Source: Amphimedon queenslandica (taxonomy: Eukaryota > Porifera > Demospongiae > Haplosclerida > Niphatidae). From it: DNA of 64,000 bases. The stretch is taken from assembly GCF_000090795.2 (NCBI RefSeq), contig NW_003546248.1, forward strand, positions 45,009 to 109,008. Direction: 5' to 3'. Made by a program: the position numbers and the translations under genes. The notes under the pieces were generated by a model that did not search any database, was not told where the DNA came from, and saw only the letters and a list, made by a program, of their open reading frames with translations. This document shows, in pieces, positions 45,573 through 57,626 of this stretch (position 1 is its first letter; the number at the start of each line of letters is the position of its first letter).

Positions 45573-45974
45573 TTAGAATTCCTCGGATTGGCTCATTCCC
45601 TTCTTTCCAGTCCCAGTCTTCTTGGGGAGGAGAACAGCGTGGATGTTGGGAAGAACACCACCTTGGGCGATGGTGACTCCAGATAGAAGCTTGTTCAACT
45701 CCTCATCGTTCCTGATGGCTAGTTGAAGATGGCGAGGGTTGATTCTCTGCTTCTTGTTGTCCCTGGCAGCGTTGCCAGCCAACTCAAGGATCTCAGCAGT
45801 GAGATACTCCATCACAGCGGCAAGGTAGACTGGGGCACCAGCACCAATCCTCTCAGAGTAGTTTCCTTGTCTGAGGAGACGGTGGACACGACCGACTGGG
45901 AACTGGAGTCCAGCACGGGATGAACGGGTTTTAGCCTTAGCACGGGATTTTCCTCCTTTGCCACGTCCAGACAT
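45573..45974 (-). CDS. Histone H2A with a C-terminal SQ motif
   Basis: Intronless, 133 residues. The core is canonical ([40 protein letters not shown], acidic-patch residues NDEELNKLL). The tail ends [10 protein letters not shown], that is SQ followed by four residues including two Glu and a terminal Phe. H2A.X proteins end SQ(E/D)(aromatic or aliphatic), so this is close to but not the standard form. The 3' stem-loop marks it as replication-dependent. It forms a divergent pair with H2B, 290 bp between starts. Confidence 0.95.
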   Translation of the reverse strand: MSGRGKGGKSRAKAKTRSSRAGLQFPVGRVHRLLRQGNYSERIGAGAPVYLAAVMEYLTAEILELAGNAARDNKKQRINPRHLQLAIRNDEELNKLLSGVTIAQGGVLPNIHAVLLPKKTGTGKKGMSQSEEF

Positions 45975-46263
45975 GATGAGTTGCTGCTTGTAGAGATAGA
46001 GAGATGTGATGAAACTTTAGGAACAAACACAGAGAATGGCTATGTTGCTTTGAGTTCTCCCCTTTTACTCCCAGCAAGCGGATCACTTTGGTGGATCACT
46101 NNNNNNNNNNCACCAAAGTGATCCACAAGTAATGGTATAAATCAAATGACTGGCCTGTTGTCCACCACAACTCCACAAGTGAAAACTCCAGTCCGCTCCT
46201 CCTCCTTCTCCAAGAAAACTAAAGAAAACTCTCTTCATCTTCAATTCTAATCTATCGTTGACT
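45975..46263. promoter_or_regulatory. H2A/H2B bidirectional promoter with N10 gap
   Basis: A gap of ten Ns (46101-46110) lies between GGATCACTTTGGTG (46081-46094) and its exact inverse complement starting at 46111. A TATA-like GGTATAAATC near 46134 faces H2B. The full palindrome is not resolved. Confidence 0.65.
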
Positions 46264-46641
46264 ATGCCTGGTAAAGTAGCAAGCAAGAAAGGCGAGAAGA
46301 AAGCCGCCACCAAAACTCCCAAACCCACCGGAGACAAGACGAAAAAGAGAAGGCGTGTAAGGAAGGAGAGCTACTCCATTTACATCTACAAAGTCCTCAA
46401 ACAAGTCCACCCAGAGACTGGTATCTCTTCAAAAGCCATGAGCATCATGAACTCGTTCGTCAACGACATCTTTGAGAAGATAGCTACAGAAGCATCTCGT
46501 CTTGCTCAATACAATAAGAAATCCACCATCACTAGTAGAGAAATACAGACATCGGTTCGTCTATGGCTACCAGGAGAGCTCTCTAAGCATGCTGTTTCTG
46601 AGGGTACCAAGGCCGTTACCAAATACACCAGTAGCAAATAG
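46264..46641 (+). CDS. Histone H2B
   Basis: Intronless, 125 residues. It has a lysine-rich tail, then [40 protein letters not shown] and a conserved end [13 protein letters not shown] carrying the ubiquitination-site lysine (AVTKYTSSK). It partners H2A in the nucleosome dimer. In the 200 bp after the stop I find neither the GGYYYU stem-loop nor AATAAA, unlike the H2A partner. Confidence 0.97.
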   Translation: MPGKVASKKGEKKAATKTPKPTGDKTKKRRRVRKESYSIYIYKVLKQVHPETGISSKAMSIMNSFVNDIFEKIATEASRLAQYNKKSTITSREIQTSVRLWLPGELSKHAVSEGTKAVTKYTSSK

Positions 46642-47049
46642 AAAGGCACTCGTATCTCTGATTGGCATTTATCGTTGATCATGTTCATCAAACGATTCCT
46701 TAACATCTGATTTATAACTCATTTATCTTGATATGTATTTTTGTCTTGTGTTTTTTGTTTAAAAAAGTTCCACTAAACCAAGAATTTATTTCTGAACCTG
46801 ATTCACTCTTATTGTCATTTTGTTGATGATAATTCATTAAATTATTTGTAAAAATTATTATTGTTAACCGGAATAACTTGTCAAAAACAATGAACAGAAT
46901 AATAATAAATGTTAACAAAGAGTGTGCAACTGTGCATAATAATAATGTAAAGAGTGGAAAAGGAGAGAGAAAAGAAAAATGTGAAAGTGGTTAGTGAGTG
47001 GATGACATAATGATAAATATACCATTAATAATAAAACGATAGTGAATAG

Positions 47050-47081
<32 letters not shown>

Positions 47082-47137
47082 GGGACATACAGTACACACA
47101 GAGCATCAATAAAACTATATAGGATCTCGATCATCCT
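46642..47137. other. Convergent intergenic region, H2B / BRPF
   Basis: About 495 bp, AT-rich, with an (AAT)n run at 47050-47082. No gene supported. Confidence 0.5.
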
Positions 47138-50100
47138 CTATGTGCTGCTACTACAGTCTGATTCATCATCTATAAGGTGAGACGATTGGATTACTTTTCT
47201 GTGATATCTCATTGCTCTCTCATATGCCTGCTGTACAGATCTCTTGCTGGCTCCACTAGCTCCAAGCTGTGAGTGGTCAAAGTCCTTATTTATACCTAGC
47301 GAGTCAAGTTTGGTTGGATGCAGCCATTGCCTACAAAAAGAGGTACATATGTACAAGTGTATGTGTATTGTTATGTACATAATAATGTACGTATGCATCA
47401 TTCTTTCATTCACTGTCTTGTCTCTCTGTCTCCCTCCCTTCTCTCTTACCAAGATCTTCTTCCATCAAAGAATCGTACTAGTATTGTATTCTGTGGGTTC
47501 TTGTCTTTATGTTCTAACACGTCGTCTGACGGTGCTTGTATAAATTCACCGTTAACTCTTAATCCTTCTGAGGGCATTTCAGGATCAATTACCTATAAAC
47601 AAGTCATTAAATAAGACACACAAACAATATAAATAATAGACACAAACAAATGCCATTAAGATGTACACACACACACAAAGAAAATATAAAGAGGAGCTTA
47701 ACAACATAAGGACATATAGACTGACCAGTGCTGGGTAGGAGGGATAGCCCCTACACTTGGCCCACACCAATTCAAGTGGCTCTGGCATTCTCTGGATACC
47801 GTTGGTGAGTCCGTTCAAACTCTTAGAGGAACTGGAAGATTGGGGAGGGAACAGCTGCTGCTTCCCTGAAGACTTTCTTCTTCGTTTAGATATTGGATTG
47901 TCACTATCACTCCCTCCCCTCCCTGAGCTGTCTTTCCTCTTTCGTGTATTTCGAGGGGAAGATACCGGAACAGTTAGATCGTCTAAACTGCTCCCTGAGG
48001 GTATCCTTAAATGTCTATTCTGATCGTTGTATTCAAGTAAAGAGTGGCTACTGCCCTTTTCCTCTGTGTGTGTACCATCATCTCCCAAGGAAGAGCAGCT
48101 ACTTATAACTTGCTGTCTACTACTGGATCTTGTCCTGGATTTATTATTCACCCCAGCATTCCCTCCTATGGCGTTAGTAGTTTTATTACTGCTGCCTTCG
48201 CTTTCTTCAGATACACTCGTTTCACTTGACTTCCTAATCCTTGCTCTTCTGTCTCTGGTCTTCCTTCTCTCACAGGCCATGGGGTAGCTACGATTCCTTC
48301 TCCTTGGTTTTCGTCTGCTTTTGGATGAAGAGGAAGGAGGAGGAGGTGGAAGGACTCGGGGAGAGAGGGACCTGTCTTTCCAAGTCACTCGTGTTGTTTT
48401 TCTCTCGGATCTTCTTATGGAGTTTTCACTTAGCCTCGATACATCTTTCACTTCTTTTTCAATTTGCTCTTCTTCTTCTTCGTTCTCTTCACCCTCCTCC
48501 TCCTCCTCTTCCTCCTCTTCTTCGTTCTCTTCCTCCTCCTCCTCCTCCTCCTCTTCTTTCTCTTCTTCTTCCTCCTCCTCCTCTTCCTCTCCTTCCTCCT
48601 CCTCTCTCTCCTCTCCCTCTTCCTCTCTCTCTTCTTCCTCCTCTTCTTCTTTTTCCACTTCCATTTCCTCCTCCTCCTCCTCTTCCTCTGCCTCCTCTCT
48701 CTCCTCTTCCTCAGCTACTAGTCTTTCTTCTTCCTCTCTCTCCTCTCTCTCTAGCTTAGTCTTTACTCTCTCGTCAAATTTTATTCCAGAGGATGACAAG
48801 ATGGCTCTCCTGGAGTCAGTCAATCTTAGGCTACCGTGTAATAGTTGACTAGCAAGGCCTTCGGCATCTTGTGTTGCTGGAGCAGACGGGGCAGGTCTCC
48901 GCCTTGGAGGTGACGTAGCATCTAAAATTTGAAAAAACTCTAGTCAAAATTAAATTTGTGAAGTTGCTCAAAAAACTGGCTAAAGATCTGTACTATAGTA
49001 TAAGGTACATGTACATGTATTTGCCAACAATTGCTAGGAGAAATCTTCCACTTTTATTTCTCATGCATACATGTGTGCCAATCAAATTTGTTTAAAATTT
49101 TCAAACTAGCTCAAAAATCAGGCCAAAGTCCCTGTACTATAGTACACGATCTTCAGCCAAATTTTGTCAAAAATGGCTAAGAAAGAATTATCCATTTTTT
49201 TTTTTTGATGCGTATACATGTTCTTATGTTGTTTAGAAAGTTTGAGTTGATTCCAATCCAAATTAAATTTTTTTTACAAATTTTTCAAATTGCTTAAAAC
49301 TTGGGCCAAAGTCCCTGTTATAGTACAGTGTATTTGGCGAAATTTTGTCAAAAATGGCTAAGAGAGAATTCTTTATTTTTATAATTTTTTCTAATATGCA
49401 TACATTTTCTTATGTTGTATAGCAAGTTTGAGCTGATTCCAATCAAATTTAGATTTTTTATGAATTTTTAAAGTTGTTAAAAATTGACCAAAGACCCCGT
49501 ACTAATGGCATGTTCCTTGTATGCTAAGGTACATTGTATGTACATAAATGTATGGTATATTGCTTACCAGGATCATTTGCTTTGTCTCTGAGTTTAATTT
49601 GCCTCTTCAATGAATTCAATTCCTTTCTTAATTGCTTCTCTTTTGTTGTTTTACGAGCTATTATAAAAGAAAAATAAATGAAAATGCCCACCTTTAATTC
49701 AATTACTCTCCTCCTTCTTCCCCCCCCCTCTCTCTCTCTCTTACGTCTTTTTCCTTGTGACTCCATTACGCTAAGTTGCTCCTCCAGATATTCCACCTGC
49801 TCATCCAGTGTGGTGCTGTTGTGTCTCTCTCTTGTAAAGTCTAGTCTACAGCAAGTCTCGTCATTATTGTCACCATATTCTCCATCTAAGGAAAACAAGA
49901 GTTAAACATAAATAAATATAATGATAATAATAATCTTTTAGTTACTCAATCGGTATATAAAAAATATTGTATCACCATTACATACTGTAATATCCCCCAA
50001 CCTTAATCACATCCATATTATTATTATTATTATTCTGTATAGCGCTTTACTTTTGCCGAGCAAAACTTTCACAGATTCAGTTTTTTTACAGAAATAACTT

Positions 50101-50460
50101 TTGCAGATTTGTATAATGTTAGCAGGGCTTCATTAAGGGGGGGGTGGAGGGGGGCACTCGCTCCCCCCCTTGACTGACTTATTATAATAAAAAATTTCAT
50201 TACCCCAGTAGTACATTGTATAAGTGTTGTGAGTACACATTGTGCATGCACAATAGAAAATATTAGCGAAATAGAGACCCCTCTTCTTTCAAATATTTTA
50301 AATCCTGCCTCCCTTGTATAAAATTCTAGATGAAGGCCTGGTTAGGGCCAGATCCTTAATGGTGATTGAATATTTTGTAGAGTTTCAAATTGCACGGTTG
50401 CATTGAAATCCATAAAAACTACAAAAGCTTTACTCCTCAAAATAAAGTACTATAATTATG

Positions 50461-50491
<31 letters not shown>

Positions 50492-53400
50492 TATCACTAT
50501 TATTATTGTTACTATTATTATACATGTACTGTACATGTACATGTAGCTTACCTTTTCCAAACATGTCCATTGCTCTTACAGCAGCGACAGTGTTAGGTGT
50601 GAGAGGAGGTGGTTCCTCTACATCAGGATCATGAAGACCCGTTGACTTGTTGATACCAGCCGACTTTATCTGACCATAAGCTTGGTCTAATATACGTTTA
50701 GCTGTGCAATAGAAAAGGAGAGAGAGAGAGAGAGATTCATTTTGATCTCATAAATTTTTAACACATAAAAGTACATGTACACGATCTAACTTGACCCAAA
50801 AATAATACACGTACATGTATGTACATGTACATAGTATTCAGCTAAAATGCTACAAAATTTACTGTTTTTATTTATGTCATGTAGAAAGTTTGAGTTGAAA
50901 CAAATAACCAAAATTTTTAATTCTATGCAATAGTTTTAAGTACATTTATTCATAAATAGTGTCAATGATTTATCTTACCAACATCTCTGATCCTCACAGC
51001 TGCTCTGTAATAAATGGTGTCTTTCTGATTATAAGTCATGGCATTGTTCCAGACCAGTTTCAAGTCGGACTCAAACTCTTCCAAACTCTTATATTGATGG
51101 GAGTCGAGTTTTGAACGCATTGTACTGAAATCCATGGGACATTTTATAACGTCTAAGTAATCAGGTACCTACATGTAACAATAACAATAAATATAAATAA
51201 TAATAAAGCAATAATAAAAGCCTACATGGTTAATAGATTACATTACATGTGTAATTATCTCTCTCTCTCTCTCTTTCTCTTACATCATCCAGTGGAACTG
51301 GTTCAGCAAATATATCAGCAGGGTCCTTGGCAGCTAGTCTAGTGAGAAGTCTCTTCATTATCATTTCAAGCGGAGTCAAGCGTAACCTGAATGCTTCCTC
51401 AGACATCCTCAACTGGAGAGAGAAATAGAAACAGAAAGTAGTGATGGCATAGTGATAGTACATGTACATGTACATAAATGTACATGTGTTAAGTACATGT
51501 ACATGTACACCATGAATGTACACTATGTACAAGTAGTGGGTGTGTGTGTGTGTTTCATTACTTGTTCTCTCTTCAGTTTCTCTCTCTTCCTAACTAGTTC
51601 CACTAGCATACGAGCTCTCTCAAGGTCGTGTCGTAAAGTCTTCCAAAGACTCAACTGCTCGGTAAGGGCTTCTCTCTCTTCCTCAGATAAATTCTAAAAA
51701 ATAAATTGAAATAAAATACAATAACAAATATCTTGACCAGTGCATTTATGTACCGTACAAGTATCAATGATTACTTTGACATTATAAATCAAATTAATTA
51801 TTATTAATCTAATCATCCACTTACAATGGCAACTGTGGTCTTCTGTCCTTTATTTGATGCTTGTAATCGTCGAAGGAAAGGGACTCCGTTACGAGACTGT
51901 CTCTTAAGTTTCCAGTAACTGACAAGTTTAGGAATGAATTGAGCTTTCTTGTGTAACGATACCCTGGTGATGATCCTATCCAATCTGGAGAGAGAGAGAG
52001 GGGGCAAGAGAGAGAGAGAGACAGAGAGAAAGAGAAGACAGAATCAGAAGGTAAATACAGTATAAGATAAAAAGGTACATGTATAAATACAAATGTGAGA
52101 CCATAAAATATAAAAAGATGAAGTACCTGTGTTGTGGTATGTAGGGTATATTAACAACTGGTGCTTGTGTGACTCGTTGCTGCTCCAATATCTTCCTTGC
52201 CCTCTTTACAACTTTGCTCTCACTCTTTCCCTTCTTGCAGAGCTCCTCTCCTCCTCCTCCACCACCATCTGTCCCTGTATTCTCACTCCCTCCAGTCAAC
52301 GGAGTCTGAACGCTCTCCTCTCTCTCTGACTCCTCGGCACTCTCAATATTCTTAATACTCTCCATGAGCTTCTTACGGGCAGAGAGAGGAGTGTGGCTAT
52401 CACAGAAAGCAGACTTACAAATGTCGCCATTCTTCCCCATCTCTATCTTCATGCAGAGGTTAGCTTGTTGGGCGCACGTTACATGAAAAGCAACATAGCA
52501 GTTTGCTTTGGCACACTGAATACAGGCACCAGTCCTCTTGCGACAGATATAACAGAGTAGCTTCCAGCGGGCAGAAGGAACGTCATTGATACCATCAATT
52601 GGTTCTAGGAAGACCGGATTAGCAAATTGTATCTCCGGTATCCATAGACCACATATGACGTGCGACCAGCGTCCATCGATCGTCTGTTTAAAAGCCCCGC
52701 CTTTATTGGGACACAGGACGCAGTCGACGCTACGGGATGGTGATTGTAAGCAGCGTCTACAGAGCCATTGTCCCTCTGGTATGTACGGTACACCATAGCA
52801 CTCTTGGTGAACTGCTAGATTACACATATCACAAAAGAGAATAGCGTTAGTGTTGTGGCACTCTCCATCGTTACATATACAGCAGACAGCATTCTCGTCT
52901 ATGTTATATGGATTAGTTGATTCCGTTCCATTCCCTGTCACGTGGCTCTCAAAGACACACTCTTTCTCTAGTCGATCCATCAACAGCTCAAAAGCTTCTT
53001 GAGGTACTGAAGTAAGTCCTTCGCTCTTTCTCTCTTCGTTGATCAGTGACAGCCACTGGTAGTCCTCCTCGTCCATATCATACTCCACCATCTCATCAAG
53101 CTCTTCACTGGACTGCTCTATGAATCGATAGTACACAGAGTCTCTGGGCGGAGCATCTTGTACCTCAGCAGCATCAACATGAGTAAAAATGGCTTCAGGT
53201 ATTTGAACGGCTTGATTCGCTGGGGTTTCACCGTGTGGCGTGTTCTTTAACTTAGAGCGTCTCTTGCTAGCGCTCTTGGACGAGGATTTATTAGAAGGAG
53301 TGGCGTTAGCACCTTTCGATCTTCTTTTAGGAGTGTGGGAGGTGGACGAGGAGACAGCATCAGACTGAGATTTGCCATCATTTTTTGAATCGTTGTCTCC

Positions 53401-53781
53401 AAAATAGGCAGGGAAAGAGGCGGAGTCTTTGGCCAGTGAAACGTGAGAGTCGATCTCAACCCGATGATACTCGTAATCAAGCTCAAACTCGACAAAACGC
53501 TGCGACTCAGCCCACGTGAGTGCCTCTCTCTTTGGAGTCTTTTTACGAGAGGACATCGGAGAGGAAGGAGTACGGACGGGGGGAGTACCACCTCTGGTTG
53601 GGGTATCACCACCAACCATGCAGCGAGGACGTTTTGTCACACCTCTAAACTGTCCAATATGATATAAAATACCAGGAAGACTCTTGTACTCTTTTTTACA
53701 GTAAGGACAGACAAGGGGGACAGAATGATCTTTGAATTGCTGTGCTAAGACTTTACTGTCTAAGACTGGGACTTCAGACAT
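47138..53781 (-). CDS. BRPF: BRPF-family chromatin scaffold (PHD, bromodomain, PWWP)
   Basis: Eleven exons (first 53781-52127, last 47330-47138) sum to 1392 residues. BRPF proteins assemble MOZ/MORF or HBO1 acetyltransferase complexes. Seen in order: an N-terminal C2H2-like finger ([20 protein letters not shown]); EPL-like segment ([19 protein letters not shown]); PHD-knuckle-PHD with [34 protein letters not shown] and [20 protein letters not shown]; a helical linker; bromodomain ([32 protein letters not shown], keeping the acetyl-lysine Asn); a long Glu-rich coil (48465-48760); and PWWP ([29 protein letters not shown]). The acidic coil between bromodomain and PWWP is far larger than usual. 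Head-to-head with ALAS. Confidence 0.96.
48465..48760 (-). repeat. Coding (GAG/GAA)n tract in BRPF
   Basis: Nearly 100 consecutive codons are mostly GAG or GAA. They read as Ser- or Leu-rich frames on the other strand, which are artefacts. Confidence 0.93.
48940..49520. repeat. Tandem family A repeats, inverted, in BRPF intron
   Basis: Three to four units carrying ctgtactatagta landmarks near 48990, 49130, 49310 and 49495, and gtttagaaagtttgagttga boxes. Confidence 0.85.
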
Positions 53782-54374
53782 AATTAAAGGCTTCGGGGAG
53801 GTCTGAGAATAAGTGTTGATATCAGAGAGAGAAGGAAAAGAGAGGGGGAGAGGGTGGCTAGGTTGTTAAAGCCAAAAGAGAGAGACTCACAGAGGTTTTG
53901 GGGTGTGACTAGTGAAAAACTCCGCCTCCTGTTTGAAATGAGAGAGTTAAAACTTGTACTAAAATGAAAGCGAGAAGGTCAGTTAGGACAGATCTGATCT
54001 GACTGTATGTCTCTTTTGTTCTCCTCTTCTCTGTAGATCAAGAAAATGGAAGCAATCCTCTTTTGTGAACAACATTCGAATTGGCGGCCATTTTGGGGGA
54101 AGCGATAAAATAAGTCACGTGACAACTGGCGGCCATTTTGTTTACACCCACGCATACAAAAACGGGCGTGGTTCAAACATTCAAACCCCGCCTTATTAAA
54201 GATTTATCATTGCCACGCCCATCAAAGGAAGAGTATCATCTAGTACATTCTCTGGCCCTGAACTTTCCATCTTTGTTTCTAATTTTTATATTATTTCTGA
54301 GGTTTCATTAAGGTGAGACTCATGCTATAAAGGGATTGTGTTCATATTTCCCGTTAGCAGTTTGGCTTAAAGGC
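53782..54374. promoter_or_regulatory. Divergent promoter region, BRPF / ALAS
   Basis: 593 bp. Two ggcggccattttg motifs (near 54081 and 54128; the GGCCATTTTG core resembles a YY1 site, CCATnTT) lie between the genes. No CAGUG-type IRE loop is seen in the ALAS leader. Confidence 0.5.
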
Positions 54375-57192
54375 ATGCTCCTGTCATCCTCCACCTCTTC
54401 TAAGTGCCCCTTCTTGTCAAGAGTGTCAAATTCCTTCATTGCTCACTCTGGTCCTTCCTTGGGTCTCTATTCCCAGCGCTGTCCAGTTATGTCTCGCCTC
54501 CTACATACAGCGACCAAAGCTCCTGTGTCTGGCAAATGTCCCTTTGCAGCTCGCAGCATCAATGCAGGTGATTATAAGTGTGGTAACTATGGTAATTATG
54601 GTATTATTAACTCTTGGGAATATAGTTTCCATTCTCTTCTTTCTCCTTCATTGACTGATACATGATTACATACAATATCCATGGCTGCATTATTGCATTA
54701 TTTTGCATATATTCTGTTTCATATCCTGTTTTGCTTTACTTTCTTCCTCTCTCTTTCTCTCCTTTTCTCTCTCCATTATAGAGCGTCTCTATCTCTCTGT
54801 TCACAGCAGCCTTCCAAGAGCTAATACTTCAGCCAGTGCTGCTCTTTCCTGCCCTTACAAGGCGTTTTCTCGCAGTTTCTCGACTTCTGCTCCGCTGGCT
54901 GCAAAAACAAGCTCTGAGAAGAATGCAAACTTCAAGGAGGGAATTATACCTCAAGGTATGTACATGTACATTAAAATACAATTACAAGTGTAATGACAAT
55001 TTTTGCATTACATTTAAGACATATTTTTTGTCTGGTCCATTGTTATCATAATATTTTATGATTAGCACTGCTATGTGTTTACATACATGTATTTCATCTC
55101 CCTTTCTCTTTCTCTCTCCCTCTCTTAAGGTAATTGTCCATTCAGTTGGTCGGATATGATAAGTGCAACTATTAAGGATAAGTTTCAAAAGTTGACCAAG
55201 ACCCCACAACTGGTTGCTAAGGATACAAAGGAAGGCAACGCTGTACCACTAACTGGTAAGTGTAATAACTTGATTATGTTTTGCATTAGTGTATTCAGAC
55301 ACCATATGATTCTTATCTAATACTATATAATCATATTCAATTATGGATACTACAGGCACATACGGGCTAGTCTAATATTATATAATATATTATAATGCCT
55401 ATCTGTGGATTGGCTAGTAGTAAACTCTGTAATTTAATAACTGAATATCAGTCATGATAAGAGCATATATTAGTCTTCCTAAGTCACGGATTGGCTGTAC
55501 TCACAGAATATTTATGGACTTTGTGTACTATGTTTGGAGCCCTTGTTTATCTTCATAATCTTGTCCAATTACTCCATTTCCTTTCTGGTCTTACTCTCTT
55601 TCTCTTTCTCTCACAGCTGATGGTGGCTTGGACTACGAATCCTTCTTCCAGCAGAAGGTCCAAGATAAAATAGACGACAGCACTTATCGCAATTTCCGAG
55701 TTTTGGCCCGTAATGCTGGGCACTTTCCAACTGCAAAGCATTTCAATGATCCTTCCATCCCAATAGAAGAAGGAAGGGACATAACAGTTTGGTGTTCGAA
55801 TGATTACATGGGCATGAGTAAACATCCTGATGTATTGAAAGCTACAATGTAAGTAATAATAGATTACACTCTTTGTTTATTCTCTCCTCTCCCCCTCTCA
55901 TTTTCTCTTTTTCTAGTGATACTATTAGTCAGCATGGTATTGGAGCTGGGGGGACTCGTAATATTTCAGGAACCAGTTACTATCATTGTGCACTTGAGAA
56001 GGAGGTTGCTTCCCTGCATCGAAAAGACGCTGGACTCATTTTCAGTTCTTGCTACGTTGCCAATGATGCCTGCCTCTCAACCCTCTGTAGCATGTTGCCG
56101 GATTGCGTAATATTCTCCGATGCCGGAAACCACGCCTCCATGATTGCCGGTATACGTCACAGTGGAGCAAAGAAGGAAATATTTCGTCACAACGACCCAG
56201 CCCACCTTGAGCAACTTTTGCAAAAATACGACCCTCACCGACCGAAATTAGTTGCTTTTGAGTCAGTGTACTCAATGAGTGGCAATATTGGGCCTATCAA
56301 AGAGATATGTCAAGTTGCAAAGAAATACAACGCCATTACGTTCATTGATGAAGTACATGCTGTTGGTCTTTATGGTGACCAGGGAGCAGGTGTGGCAGAG
56401 AGAGACGGTCTCTTGGACCAGTGTGACATTGTTTCTGGTACTCTCGGGAAAGCTTTTGGAGCTGCAGGAGGTTACATAGCTGGTTCCAAGTACCTCATCG
56501 ACATGATACGTAGCTATGCATCTGGTTTCATATTCACCACGGCCATGCCCCCAATGCAAGCTGTAGCTGCACTTACTTCCATTAGGATCCTTAGAGGAGA
56601 GGAAGGGAAAGGATTACGAAGGCGTCATCAAGCTGTTGTCAAGCAATTGAGAGCTGCTTTGACTGGATCAGGGCTTCCTGTCCTACCTAGCCCCAGTCAC
56701 ATTATACCACTACATGTATGTGCCTATTGTATTGTGTGAATACCTTGCATTGAATGGTATCATTTAGTACTTTGTATGTTAATAGCAGTTCATGACTAGA
56801 ATTAAAATACTACAGTAATTAGCAACACTGTGATTAGTGATTTAAATCCTGTTGATAAAATCCCTCTCTTTTTTCTATCTCTGTAGGTTGGTAATGCTGA
56901 ATTGTGCACTAAAGCTTCAAGGCTAATGATGGAGAAGCACGGAATCTATGTACAAGATATAAATTATCCAACAGTTGCTCGTGGAGAAGAAAAACTCCGG
57001 ATCGCCCCCACTCCTCATCACACTGATGCAATGAAAATGGTTTTCGTTGATGCTCTCCTTGATACCTGGGCTGAATTAGGACTGCCTCTGGTTGAAAGAC
57101 CAGTTGCCCCACAGCCTGCTTGCTTCAAGTTGTCTCTTGATTTGCCTCCTTCGTTTGCTCCTGGAGCGGCAGCGATTGCAGTTCAAGCTTGA
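54375..57192 (+). CDS. ALAS: 5-aminolevulinate synthase, mitochondrial
   Basis: Six exons, 54375-54567, 54782-54955, 55130-55255, 55617-55848, 55917-56715 and 56887-57192, give 609 residues. It condenses glycine and succinyl-CoA to 5-aminolevulinate, the first step of haem synthesis. The N-terminus is a Ser/Arg-rich mitochondrial presequence with several Cys-Pro haem-regulatory-type motifs ([35 protein letters not shown]), three more than usual. The catalytic core has [36 protein letters not shown] and the PLP lysine in [14 protein letters not shown]. The first ATG in the frame after the leader was chosen. It lies upstream of two ferritin genes on the same strand. Confidence 0.97.
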
Positions 57193-57626
57193 TAATAGTC
57201 ATAATGATGATCATCACATTATTTATTATTATCAATATTGTTGGTAGTGACTGTATTAGAAAGAATCATTCTTTCTCTGATTTCTTTAGAAAAACCATTG
57301 ATAATCAAATTAAACTGAAACTCTATTACACCCCCGGGAGATAAATTTTAAATAATATTTCCTGTGGGCCCGCCTGAAATAGACCACACCACTTATTAAG
57401 CTTATAATTATTCATAGCCTGCAGGGTGCCAAAAATTTTGAACCAATGAAAATGTTCAGAGAGTCACGTGCCAGTTAAAAGGTATCCATTCCATTGTTGT
57501 CATTATCTCACAAGTCACAATTTCTGTCTCGCTGTAGCAGTGTCTGCACGGACTCAGATAACTTATAAACTAATTCTTTTTCCTCTTTTAGAAACACTCT
57601 TCTGTTTTAGTATCTAATAAAACACA
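57193..57626. promoter_or_regulatory. Intergenic region and 5' leader of ferritin 1
   Basis: 434 bp. It includes the ALAS 3' end, a TTAAAAG element near 57475 as a possible TATA variant, and the IRE at 57525-57553. Confidence 0.55.
57525..57553 (+). promoter_or_regulatory. Iron-responsive element, ferritin 1 leader
   Basis: CAGTGT loop at 57538-57543 on a 5-bp upper stem TGTAG/CTGCA, with a C immediately 5' of the stem as the bulged C8 equivalent and a short lower stem (TCG/CGG). This is the IRP-binding architecture; it is 84 nt before the start codon. Confidence 0.85.

Noticed and set aside
48241-48848. Ser- and Leu-rich plus-strand open frames of over 170 codons
   Set aside because: Antisense shadows of the BRPF Glu-rich coding exon.
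54304-54374. IRE in the ALAS leader
   Set aside because: The leader has no CAGUGN loop on a 5-bp stem; only cagtttgg is present. Vertebrate ALAS2-type control is not supported.
54336-54374. Longer ALAS N-terminus
   Set aside because: The extension starts at TTG; the first in-frame ATG is 54375 and already gives a typical presequence.
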